Positions 8,355 to 16,890 of a stretch of 46,143 nt of DNA are shown piece by piece (the stretch's first letter is position 1; every line of letters starts with the position of its first letter). The stretch is from JANQLU01 sp964434955 (GTDB taxonomy: Bacteria; Planctomycetota; Planctomycetia; Pirellulales; Pirellulaceae). The notes below the pieces were generated by a model. That model made no database searches. It was not told the DNA's origin and saw only the letters and a list, made by a program, of their open reading frames with translations. The position numbers and the translations under genes are program-made. The DNA lies in NCBI GenBank assembly GCA_964434955.1, contig CAYSXI010000017.1, positions 1 to 46,143 of the forward strand, written 5' to 3'.

Positions 8355-11131
8355 TGAATTTTTTTGAGCTGTTTGCTCAGAACGAGATACAGACTTTTTA
8401 CGAGTTGGTTCCGATGGTGCCGCTTTCGCAGTGGTGGCATCTGTTGCTTGCTCTGATCATCGGCATCGTTTTGATCGGCTACATCGTGATGATGTATCGG
8501 GCGGACTCGGTTGAGCTTCCGACCGGATTGACCTTTTTGCTGACGTCGCTGCGAATCCTGGCTTTTGCAGGGCTCGTGATTTTCGTTTTGAATCCGGAAA
8601 AACGAAGTGAAACGCGTGTGGTCAAGACGTCCCGGGTCAGCGTTCTGGTCGACACAAGCCTGAGTATGGGGCTGCGCGATCCTGGACCCAATGGCGAGCC
8701 GCAACCACAACGACGAATTGACGACGTCGTCCGAACCATCGCCAATACGGAATTGCTGGAACGCCTTCGACAAGAACACGATGTCAACGTGTATCGCTTC
8801 GATGAACAGCCGCAACCCGAGCTCCTTGCATCTTTGGAACGAATCGAGAACGAAGAAGCTCCGCAAGACCGCAAGGCGCAATTGATCGCGCAATCAAAGC
8901 AGGATCTCGAGCGCTCCCACTTGTTGGGACGAATTGGTTTGGGCCTATTGGTTTTGTCCTTGATCCTCGGGGTCGTCTATTATCTTTCACGCATGAAGGA
9001 CCCGGAACAGAAATTCGCTAGTTGGTTGTTAGCGGCAAGCTCACTGACATTGTTGGCATCCGTTGCTTTGATCGGGATGGCCCACACCGGAGCCAGTGAA
9101 TACGACTTGATGACGAGCATTGGCTTGGGACAAAGTGATCCAATGATCAATGTCGTCGAAACACGTTCCGAGGAAGAAAACGAAACCGCGGATACGGAGA
9201 AGCTCCCCGAAAACTGGGGCAAAGCGCTAAATCCAACAGGCACCGCGACGCGCCTTTCAAGGGCAGTTGAGTTCATTGCCAACAAAGAACGTGGCGGCCC
9301 GATCGCCGGACTGGTACTGATCACGGATGGCCGCGACAACGAAGGATCTTCGGCCGCCCGCGCAGTCGCAACTTGCGCCGACTCCAACATTCCGGTCTAT
9401 TCGGTAGGCATCGGCAGCGACAAGCAACCACAGAACGTGCGGGTCGATGATTTGCAAGCACCTCCGCGAGTGTTCCCGAACGACAAGTTCAAGATTTCGG
9501 GATTGATCAAAAGTGTTGGGATGGCCGGGCAAACGGTTGCGATCAAGCTTGTTTCTCAGGACGAAAAAGGCCAGGAAGCCGAGATGATTGAGGCGGAAGA
9601 CTCGATTCGACTTGGCGCGGACGGTCAGCACGCGACGATTGAATTCGAATTGTCCCGGCAAGAAGAAGGCAAACGTCGATACACGTTGAAAATCGAAGGC
9701 GTGAAACAGGATTTGGATCCGCGTGATAATGAGCGTTCAGCGCTCGTCGAAGTGATTGAAAAGAAAACACGCGTTCTCTTGATGGCAGGTGGACCGACAC
9801 GTGAATTCCGGTTCCTGCGAAATCAACTTTATCGGGACGAAGACATTACGTTGAGCGTTTGGTTGCAAAGTGCTCAAGCGGGTGCCGATCAGGAATCCGA
9901 CGAATTGCTGGATGACTTCCCGGCGGATCGTGAATCCATGTTCGAATTCGATTGCGTGATTGCCTTCGATCCGGATTGGCGCGAATTGACGGTTCAGCAA
10001 TCGAAGCTTTTGGAAAAATGGGTCGCCGAGCAAGCCGGCGGGATGATCGTCATTGCCGGTCCCGTATTCACACCTGAATGGACAAGGCGGGCTCGTGGCG
10101 ACGAAGCGATCGACTTGATTCGGCGGTTGTACCCGGTTTCGTTTTATTCTCAGGCTTCCCCCACTTTAAAGCTTGGGCGATTTGGCGGGGAGACCGCTTT
10201 TCCGATCCAGTTCACTCGGGAAGGACGCGCCTCGCGACAATTGTGGCTCGGTGCGACTTCGGCCGAGAGTCAGGAAACCTGGGATTCATTCGAAGGAATC
10301 TATGGTTACTATGCCGTCAACGAACAAAAGGCCGGGGCCGATGTGCTGGCCAGGTTTTCCGACCCGGACACGGTCATCAACGACGAGCTGCCAATTTACA
10401 TGGCAACCCAGTATTACGGTTCCGGGCGCGTTTTCTATCAGGGAAGTGGTGAGATGTGGCGTGTTCGAAATTTTGACGTCGCATACTTCCAGGATTTCTA
10501 CACTCAGTTGATTCGGTGGGCATCGCAAGGACGGCTCCTGCGTGATTCGACACGAGGCGTATTGCTTTCTGAGAAACAACAATGCTGGGTGGGCGACCAG
10601 GTTGTGATTCAAGCCATGCTTCGAAATGCTCAAGACGAACCTTTGGTCGCGGAGACTGTTTCCGCTGTGTTGTTGAAACCGGATGGCTCGACCGAAACGT
10701 TGGATCTCAAGGCGGCAAAGGACTCGGTTCGGGCAGGGACTTTTTCGGCTCAATTCACTGCCTTGGCGGATGGTGAATATCGCGTCAGCCTGCCTGTTCC
10801 TGAAAGCCCCGAGGGCGACATTCTGACGACGACGGTTGAAGCAAAAATTCCCGACTTGGAGAAAGCACGGCCGCAACGCAATGACGCTTTGTTGCAACAG
10901 TTTGCCGACAAGACCAACGGCAAGTACTTCATCGGCGTGGACGATTTAAACACCAATCCTGGCGATCCCGAATCGCTTTACTCTTTGGTTGCACCGCAAG
11001 ACCAAATCACATTCCTTCCGGGCACTCCCAACCGGGAATTCGGTCGGCGGACAATGATTTGGTTGCTTGTATTTGTCGTGGTCGCCCTGGCCATGGAATG
11101 GACGATTCGCCGTCTTCATAAACTGGCGTAG
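8354..11131 (+). CDS. VWA / amidotransferase-like membrane protein
   Basis: A 925-residue protein starting at the ATG that shares its A with the preceding stop codon; AGGTGAG (8341-8347) is a good ribosome site. There are two N-terminal membrane helices (about residues 28-45 and 62-80), then a VWA-like stretch with SVLVDTSLSMG. A pair of membrane helices splits this domain (about residues 198-240). VLITDGRDNEG belongs to the second half. The later part contains a GATase1-like segment (RVLLMAGGPTREFRFL) and a final membrane helix in the last 35 residues. It ends the MoxR operon. Its last 42 codons plus about 50 nt downstream are duplicated 3.9 kb away, on the far side of the kinase gene. Confidence 0.88.
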   Translation: MNFFELFAQNEIQTFYELVPMVPLSQWWHLLLALIIGIVLIGYIVMMYRADSVELPTGLTFLLTSLRILAFAGLVIFVLNPEKRSETRVVKTSRVSVLVDTSLSMGLRDPGPNGEPQPQRRIDDVVRTIANTELLERLRQEHDVNVYRFDEQPQPELLASLERIENEEAPQDRKAQLIAQSKQDLERSHLLGRIGLGLLVLSLILGVVYYLSRMKDPEQKFASWLLAASSLTLLASVALIGMAHTGASEYDLMTSIGLGQSDPMINVVETRSEEENETADTEKLPENWGKALNPTGTATRLSRAVEFIANKERGGPIAGLVLITDGRDNEGSSAARAVATCADSNIPVYSVGIGSDKQPQNVRVDDLQAPPRVFPNDKFKISGLIKSVGMAGQTVAIKLVSQDEKGQEAEMIEAEDSIRLGADGQHATIEFELSRQEEGKRRYTLKIEGVKQDLDPRDNERSALVEVIEKKTRVLLMAGGPTREFRFLRNQLYRDEDITLSVWLQSAQAGADQESDELLDDFPADRESMFEFDCVIAFDPDWRELTVQQSKLLEKWVAEQAGGMIVIAGPVFTPEWTRRARGDEAIDLIRRLYPVSFYSQASPTLKLGRFGGETAFPIQFTREGRASRQLWLGATSAESQETWDSFEGIYGYYAVNEQKAGADVLARFSDPDTVINDELPIYMATQYYGSGRVFYQGSGEMWRVRNFDVAYFQDFYTQLIRWASQGRLLRDSTRGVLLSEKQQCWVGDQVVIQAMLRNAQDEPLVAETVSAVLLKPDGSTETLDLKAAKDSVRAGTFSAQFTALADGEYRVSLPVPESPEGDILTTTVEAKIPDLEKARPQRNDALLQQFADKTNGKYFIGVDDLNTNPGDPESLYSLVAPQDQITFLPGTPNREFGRRTMIWLLVFVVVALAMEWTIRRLHKLA

Positions 11132-11180
11132 TCCTTTTTCACTCGGAAAATCGGCCGCTTTCCGCACGGACATTCCGCCG
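11005..11180 (+). repeat. 176-bp direct repeat, copy 1
   Basis: This copy covers the last 42 codons and stop of the VWA gene plus 49 nt downstream. It matches 14903-15078 with four mismatches and no gaps, at a constant offset of 3,898 nt. All four differences are transitions. Confidence 0.97.
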
Positions 11181-11192
11181 CCGTTTTTGACT

Positions 11193-14100
11193 TCACTTTT
11201 TCCTTGGCAACATGGAGCGCGGGGGCAAAACGTTGGCTGGATAGACATCCATTAACTTGAGTGGCAATTCTGGCAAAGTATCGACATTGCAGCCGGGTTG
11301 CTTTCGCCTACCGCCTGCCAGCTTGAGCGACTGAGGTGGAACGATTCTTTGTTTGGTGAGTTCAACAAGCTGCCGGTTGAATATCGAACTTGAGCGAAAA
11401 CTCGAATCGGCATCTTGCCCGCCGACCAACCGCCTGTAGAGCCTCACGGCTTGGGAAGAGTCGGCACTTCCGTTCTTGCTCGCAAAACCTGATGTTTCGG
11501 GCCAAAGCGGGTGTTGCAATCGGAAATACGCGTTTCCAGAAAGATCCAATTTCGTGTATCGCTGCGAGAATTTCGATTGGTTTGAATCAACTCCAAACAA
11601 ATGAATCCCGTCGCTGACAACATTGCCCTTGAACTGAAGAAAATTGCTGCATTGACCACTGCTATACGAGACAAAATCGGTACCAATAAACGTCGATTTG
11701 TTGATCGCAATCGTGTTTTCCCCGGCTTGGTTTCCCGAATTGTAATTGATCAAGAAGCGCCCTCGAATTGCCAGACAGTTTTCTACGTAAACGCTCCCCG
11801 TCTTGCATGAAACCGACGTGATATCTGTCTTCAGTGGCAAGTGGAAAAAGAAACAGTTTCTCAAACGAATTTGTGGAACTGCCGCTGGGCCCGGATACAC
11901 TCCCTCCACGGCTCCATAGGCTTCGATAAAAATGCACGACTCGGCTTCCAAATTGACACCTTGCACCAACACGGAGCGGCGATAATCCCTCTGTGCGGGT
12001 CCATTGTCTGCAAAGGTTATCCCTTCAAGCCGCAGTGCTGAAGGTTGGTTCGTGCTGCTGCGTCCATTTACCTTTAACAAAACCCCGGAGCCATTTCCGT
12101 TCCGCGAAAACAACGGCCGATAACCTTCACCTGCGCGAATGGTGACCGCTCCTTGCAAGCCAGCGATACTTGCCTCTCCCGGGGAAAGGTAGATCGGTGC
12201 GTTGGTGCAAATCTGTATTTCCGTTTCCGAATTCGCGTTATTGAAGGCGTCAAGAAAATCCTGTTTTGGATTCCCATTCGCTTCGATGACAAAAAGCTTC
12301 GGCGGTCGTGGCAACTTGCCGGTTTCATTCGCAATCAGCGCATTCCAGATTTGACGTTCACATTGAAAACTGGAATCCAACAACTCGTAAAAGGAGTTTT
12401 CAACCATAGGCAAATCATCCAGGTTGACGCCGAATTCTGGAAAGTGCTCCAACAAAGCACGAGTTGTTTGATAACCTGTTTTCGGCAGGAATTTCTGTGA
12501 AACCGAATCAAAGTAAACGGGATACTCGATTCCGTAATCAAGTACTTCGGTTCCTTTTCCCAGAACCTCCTTCAGCATCAAGTTTGCGTTTCGCAATCCA
12601 TTCAATCTCTTGTTTGTCGCGGGACGCCAAAGCCGAATAATCTTGATTGAACCACTTAAATTTGGAACAGATTTCTTTTTCTGGAGCAATTTTCCAAATT
12701 CGTCGGGAAAGCGATTCGCGGGTGTTAGCAACAAGGATTGCTCAAACTCGAAGGAGCATTTTTCAGGGGTATCCGATTGGACCAACTCCTTGCCACCGAC
12801 GATCGAACTATTCTTGAGCTCGAATCGAACCACGGATTCTTCGTCCTTGCAACCAACCAAACAATCGCTTTGCACCAAGCCGTTTTCGATGACGATTGTA
12901 CAATTCCCCTCGGCATTCGTTAGTCGATTTGAATCTTCCCTACCTGATGCCTGCTGCCATAACTGGCAGTTTTCAAATACAACCTGAGCATTCCTGAATG
13001 CAAAGAGCTGTCTTCCTCCGACAATGACACAATTCTCAAACCTGACTTGTCCCTCGATTTCAAACAAAGGAGATTCGCGGTCCACATTTGCAATGATTTT
13101 GAGATCTTTCACGGTCAAAATTTTGTCGTCGACCGACTCAATCTTGAACCCTCCTTTTTCCTTCGCGCTGACAAAACAGTCGGCGATGCCCGACGCGGAA
13201 GAAAGCAAAAAATCGTCCTTGTGGTTCTTGAAACTTAGCGTTTCTTCAAGTGCAAGGCCACGATCCAGCACCAAGCGACTGATCGAAGAATCTGGTTTCT
13301 GCAAATTTGCGATTGCTTCTTTAAGTTCCTCGAACGAATTGATTGCGACTTCATTCGGCGAGACAGGCGATTCTGTTTCCTTGTCGCTTTCGCCAACCGT
13401 GTCGCGAATACCTTTGGGAGATTTCAGACCGTTTGAGGGGACGTCTCTGGCCTGACTTCTGTCATCCTTTTTGTCGTCCGCAACCGCAGAATTCTCGTCC
13501 ATATCCTTGCTTTTTGAATCTGCTTTATTTGAACCTGTCGCGGCCACAATCTCGTTCGTTGCCGTCCCCTTGTTTGGATCCGACTTGTCGGAACCCGCCA
13601 AAACCATCCAGGCTGCAAAACCAAGAAACGCTGCCATGATCATGGCAAATGAAGCCCCAATTCCAATCAGAACAACTGGGTTCAGTTTTTTTTCTGGACG
13701 ACCGGCTTTCGCCAAAGGGGAAGCGGTCGGTTGTTGGATCGCGGGGAATGATGCGAAAACCGATTCAAACTCGCCGGGCGGGAGCCCTTGCTCTTGGACT
13801 GGGACTTCATTTTCAGCTGGACTCGCCATGTCAGCAGCAGCTAATGATTGTCCGTTGCCTTCAACATATTTTCTTAGATCGGTGGAAAAATCGGCCATCG
13901 AGGCATAACGATCCGTCTTCGTTTTGGCCATTGCCTTTTGCACGATTCTCTCGAGTGCCGTCGGCACTTCCGCGTTGACTTCCGACAATTTTGGCGGCTC
14001 TTCAATCAACACCTTTCTCATTAACTCGTGGACTTTGCCCCGAAACGGCAACACTCCAGCAAGCATTTCGTAAAGCATGACGCCCATGCTATACACATCT

Positions 14101-14828
14101 GATTGCGCATCGATCTCCTTCGTGACTCCGCCGATTTGTTCGGGAGCCATGTATGCCGGCGTCCCCATGATCATTCCTGTTTGAGTTAGGCGTGTATCCT
14201 CCTCACGCTGTTCGATTCGGGCCAACCCGAAGTCCATCACAATCGGTTGCTTCTGCTTGTTGACCATGACGTTTGCGGGTTTTAGATCCCGATGGATTAC
14301 TCCGCGCTCATGGGCGAAATACACGGCGTCCGCGATACGCTTGGCAAGCTTCGCGGCCGTATCCGGTTTCAATGGTTTGCCGGGCTTGAGGTAGTGATCG
14401 AGGCTCTTCCCTTCAACGTATTCCAAACAAAGAAACGGCTGGCCCTGGTAATCGCCAACCTCATAAATTGAGCAAAGCCCTGGATGATTTAGTTTTGCTG
14501 CGGAACGGGCTTCTTGCAGAAATCGCTTAAGGTCATAGCTTCCACTTCCTTCGTCCGCGATCGGCAGTTTCAGGGCCACTTCGCGATCCAAACGCCGATC
14601 TTTTGCCAAGTACACGGCGCCCATTCCGCCTTTACCCAGGAGCTTGATGATTTCAAAGTCACCGAATTCATCTCCGGGGCCTATTTCGCGAATCTTGAAG
14701 GGGCCAGGTTTTTTCGCGTCGATCGTTTCTGTCTTCGGATCCAGATCAGCGCCGGTCTCAGGCGAATCCTGTCCAGTTTTTGGAGACGGTTGCTTGTGTT
14801 TCGGTAAAGTATTTTCGCCGTCATTCAT
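11193..14828 (-). CDS. Ser/Thr protein kinase with beta-helix-like C-terminal region
   Basis: A 1,211-residue protein. Residues ~58-322 form a complete Hanks-type kinase: glycine loop GKGGMG (65-70), VALK lysine 87, catalytic HRD (179-181), and DFG (199-201). The APE-like MAPEQ follows the activation loop. A single membrane helix lies at about 384-411, so the kinase is cytoplasmic. The remaining ~800 residues should be extracytoplasmic. This part has short strands with asparagine and cysteine turns (for example VRFENCVIVGG), typical of a right-handed parallel beta-helix. GGGGAAA lies about 7 nt before the ATG. The gene converges on the MoxR operon and is flanked on both sides by the 176-bp repeat. 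Substrate and ligand are unknown. Confidence 0.9.
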   Translation of the reverse strand: MNDGENTLPKHKQPSPKTGQDSPETGADLDPKTETIDAKKPGPFKIREIGPGDEFGDFEIIKLLGKGGMGAVYLAKDRRLDREVALKLPIADEGSGSYDLKRFLQEARSAAKLNHPGLCSIYEVGDYQGQPFLCLEYVEGKSLDHYLKPGKPLKPDTAAKLAKRIADAVYFAHERGVIHRDLKPANVMVNKQKQPIVMDFGLARIEQREEDTRLTQTGMIMGTPAYMAPEQIGGVTKEIDAQSDVYSMGVMLYEMLAGVLPFRGKVHELMRKVLIEEPPKLSEVNAEVPTALERIVQKAMAKTKTDRYASMADFSTDLRKYVEGNGQSLAAADMASPAENEVPVQEQGLPPGEFESVFASFPAIQQPTASPLAKAGRPEKKLNPVVLIGIGASFAMIMAAFLGFAAWMVLAGSDKSDPNKGTATNEIVAATGSNKADSKSKDMDENSAVADDKKDDRSQARDVPSNGLKSPKGIRDTVGESDKETESPVSPNEVAINSFEELKEAIANLQKPDSSISRLVLDRGLALEETLSFKNHKDDFLLSSASGIADCFVSAKEKGGFKIESVDDKILTVKDLKIIANVDRESPLFEIEGQVRFENCVIVGGRQLFAFRNAQVVFENCQLWQQASGREDSNRLTNAEGNCTIVIENGLVQSDCLVGCKDEESVVRFELKNSSIVGGKELVQSDTPEKCSFEFEQSLLLTPANRFPDEFGKLLQKKKSVPNLSGSIKIIRLWRPATNKRLNGLRNANLMLKEVLGKGTEVLDYGIEYPVYFDSVSQKFLPKTGYQTTRALLEHFPEFGVNLDDLPMVENSFYELLDSSFQCERQIWNALIANETGKLPRPPKLFVIEANGNPKQDFLDAFNNANSETEIQICTNAPIYLSPGEASIAGLQGAVTIRAGEGYRPLFSRNGNGSGVLLKVNGRSSTNQPSALRLEGITFADNGPAQRDYRRSVLVQGVNLEAESCIFIEAYGAVEGVYPGPAAVPQIRLRNCFFFHLPLKTDITSVSCKTGSVYVENCLAIRGRFLINYNSGNQAGENTIAINKSTFIGTDFVSYSSGQCSNFLQFKGNVVSDGIHLFGVDSNQSKFSQRYTKLDLSGNAYFRLQHPLWPETSGFASKNGSADSSQAVRLYRRLVGGQDADSSFRSSSIFNRQLVELTKQRIVPPQSLKLAGGRRKQPGCNVDTLPELPLKLMDVYPANVLPPRSMLPRKK

Positions 14829-14902
14829 TGCAGATTTCCCCGTGGTCTTGATGGGAAAATTATAAGATCAGTTGAATTCCAACGCCATGTTTTGAGTGCC
14901 AC

Positions 14903-15078
14903 AATCACATTCCTTCTGGGCACTCCCAACCGGGAATTCGGTCGACGGACGATGATTTGGTTGCTTGTATTTGTCGTGGTCGCCCTGGCCATGGAATGGA
15001 CGATTCGCCGTCTTCATAAACTGGCGTAGTCCTTTTTCACTCGGAAAATCGGCCGCTTTCCGCGCGGACATTCCGCCG
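14903..15078 (+). repeat. 176-bp direct repeat, copy 2
   Basis: Second copy of the VWA gene 3' end, 75 nt upstream of the kinase start codon. It is 97.7% identical to 11005-11180. The two copies flank a 3,722-bp unique segment that holds only the kinase gene. Confidence 0.97.
14904..15029 (+). pseudogene. Detached 3' fragment of the VWA membrane protein gene
   Basis: This stretch still encodes the C-terminal membrane helix and stop codon of the VWA protein. There is one amino-acid change (Pro to Leu near the start of the fragment) and two silent changes. There is no start codon, ribosome site or upstream domain, so it is a non-functional remnant of a segmental duplication. Confidence 0.85.
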
Positions 15079-15303
15079 ATTCGAAAGCTTTTTGCTTTCC
15101 AATCCCTCGGTTTCTCGCATGAGCTGGCATTAAGGCAAGATTTTGTCTGGGCTTAATTTGTTCTTCATAAAATTGCCTATAACTCAGGGGCTAATGATCG
15201 TCGACGGGCGAATTGTCATTCGAAATGCCGAGAGGAGCTTGGTTTTGACTGCACGACGACGGGTTTCATTCGCACCTATCCTATAAATCTCGATCGGGAT
15301 TCC

Positions 15304-16278
15304 ATGTTTCATCGAAACGGAAATCGAAGGGGCTTCACGCTTGTCGAGTTGCTCACGGTCATTGCAATCGTTGCCATTCTTGTCGGCCTGCTTTTCCCGG
15401 CCATCCAAACGATTCGCGAGTCTGCCAGAAAATCACAGTGCATGCAGCACATCCGCTCATTGACAATGGGCCTGCAAAATTATCATTCCAGCAAAGGTCA
15501 CTTTCCGATGGGCGTCTACGGGCGTCATCAGGACTTGGTCACTCTTGATCCGACCGGCGATGAGGCCGATCACGGGAGTGGAGTCGGTGAAGACGAACGA
15601 GCTTCTCAAGGAGCGGCCTGGTCGGCCTACGTTCTTCCCTATATCGACCAAAAATCCGTCTATGCGGATCTTGATCTCGGCTTGAGCACTTCAGGGACAG
15701 GCGGTTGGTCGGTTGCAGGGACGGGCAATTATGAAGCCATCCAGACTTATCTCGATGTATTTCGATGTCCCTCTGACTTTGCCCCAGAACACTTTGATGA
15801 CAATTTTGTACCAAAGCGAGTTCCGGCAACTTACGTCGGTTGCGCAGGTGACAATCAGGTCGACGACAATCTTCGCTCCGGGGGCAATTACGTTTCAAGC
15901 ACCATGGACCCTGGAATTGCCAACGGGCTCTTGTTCAATCGCAGCCGGGTCTCGATGGATTCGATCCAGGACGGAGCAAGTAACACCATTATCGTGGGCG
16001 AAGCCCAGTTCAACTGGGAAGAGCAAATGGACCGCTGGTACATCGGCTCGCGACACGTTGATCAATGCATCGATTTGACCGAGTTTCTTTGCTCCATGTC
16101 CGTCGAGTTGGATACGACCAGTGAATTTGCCTTTGGAAGCTGGCATTCCGGCGGTTTTATCAACTTCGGTTTTGCGGACGGTCAAACGCAAACCCTGTCC
16201 AGTGACATCGATCCAGTGATTCGTCGAGCTCTTGGGACGCGTGACGGCTTGGAAAAAATTCCTCAGGATACGTTCTAA
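15304..16278 (+). CDS. DUF1559 domain, prepilin-like protein
   Basis: A 324-residue protein with a type IV prepilin-like N terminus: basic leader, then GFTLVELLTVIAIVAIL, the expected prepilin peptidase site and hydrophobic helix. The following ESARKSQCMQHIR and GLQNYHSSKGHFP regions are typical of DUF1559, a family greatly expanded in Planctomycetes. The C terminus has the HSGG...FADG motif, but with 10 rather than the usual 9 residues between His and Asp-Gly. GGGA lies 5 nt before the ATG. A tiny lipoprotein gene follows after 11 nt. Function is unknown; these are thought to be secreted pseudopilin-like surface proteins. Confidence 0.9.
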   Translation: MFHRNGNRRGFTLVELLTVIAIVAILVGLLFPAIQTIRESARKSQCMQHIRSLTMGLQNYHSSKGHFPMGVYGRHQDLVTLDPTGDEADHGSGVGEDERASQGAAWSAYVLPYIDQKSVYADLDLGLSTSGTGGWSVAGTGNYEAIQTYLDVFRCPSDFAPEHFDDNFVPKRVPATYVGCAGDNQVDDNLRSGGNYVSSTMDPGIANGLLFNRSRVSMDSIQDGASNTIIVGEAQFNWEEQMDRWYIGSRHVDQCIDLTEFLCSMSVELDTTSEFAFGSWHSGGFINFGFADGQTQTLSSDIDPVIRRALGTRDGLEKIPQDTF

Positions 16279-16289
16279 GAGCAAACAAA

Positions 16290-16493
16290 ATGAACTTTGG
16301 GAATTGGTCTAAGGCGATTGTCGCTGGACTTCTTTTGATTGCGATTTGTGTTTCGGTAACTTCATGTTCTGGGTGCCGCGGAAACAAGCAACCAAAGCGC
16401 GGCGAAGGAACAGCAGACGATGAAGATCGCAATCTCGAACCATTTGAAGATGCCGCGCCGGATACAGCCAATCGAAATGAGGAAGGCTTCTAG
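16290..16493 (+). CDS. Small putative lipoprotein
   Basis: A 67-residue protein with a lipoprotein signal peptide: short basic start, hydrophobic stretch VAGLLLIAICVSV, then lipobox VTSC at about residue 26. The mature part is only ~40 residues, with charged and acidic stretches. It begins 11 nt after a DUF1559 gene, an arrangement often seen in Planctomycetes, so I accept it as real despite its size. Its function is unknown. Confidence 0.65.
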   Translation: MNFGNWSKAIVAGLLLIAICVSVTSCSGCRGNKQPKRGEGTADDEDRNLEPFEDAAPDTANRNEEGF

Positions 16494-16890
16494 CAAAGGC
16501 AAGACGCAAACACCATTGGAATTGAAATCAGTTTCTGTAAACGGAAAGTAGCCAATTCCAATAACGGACAAATAGAAGCTCGATCGACAGCTTCGAATCC
16601 GCAAATCGGCTCATTGAGACTGGTCTACTTTGAGCCTTTCAGAATGGCGTTCTTAAACATTCGCCCGGCAAGATTTGCGCAATGTGGTTTTGTGCAATGT
16701 GGTTTTGCTTAATGTGCAATGCAAAAACACTAAGAATAGCCATGCCGATTCCACCGGCAAAATTTTTCACACAATTCACGAGGACACGATTTTACCTTCG
16801 CGATTTCTTAACGATCAAAAAGCAGAATGTCGCCCGTGAGATTTACTTCTGCTGCTAGTTTTTTTTAATTCGTTTTAGGGGAGCTCTTTA
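16494..16890 (+). promoter_or_regulatory. Long leader region of the second DUF1559 gene
   Basis: About 400 nt without a gene. It holds a 15-bp tandem duplication (16679-16708). It also holds an inverted repeat AGCAGAA (16821-16827) / TTCTGCT (16847-16853), followed by eight Ts (16859-16866), just before the ribosome site AGGGGAG (16877-16883). The hairpin plus T-run resembles a terminator or attenuator. No promoter is obvious. Confidence 0.5.
16679..16708 (+). repeat. Tandem repeat, 15 bp x 2
   Basis: Unit GCAATGTGGTTTTGT, with a second copy differing only in its last base. A degraded partial copy follows (TTAATGTG). Confidence 0.85.

Noticed and set aside
11005..15078. Kinase carried by an insertion sequence or composite transposon
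   Set aside because: There is no transposase, no inverted repeats at the inner edges of the direct repeats, and 176 bp is far too long for a target-site duplication.
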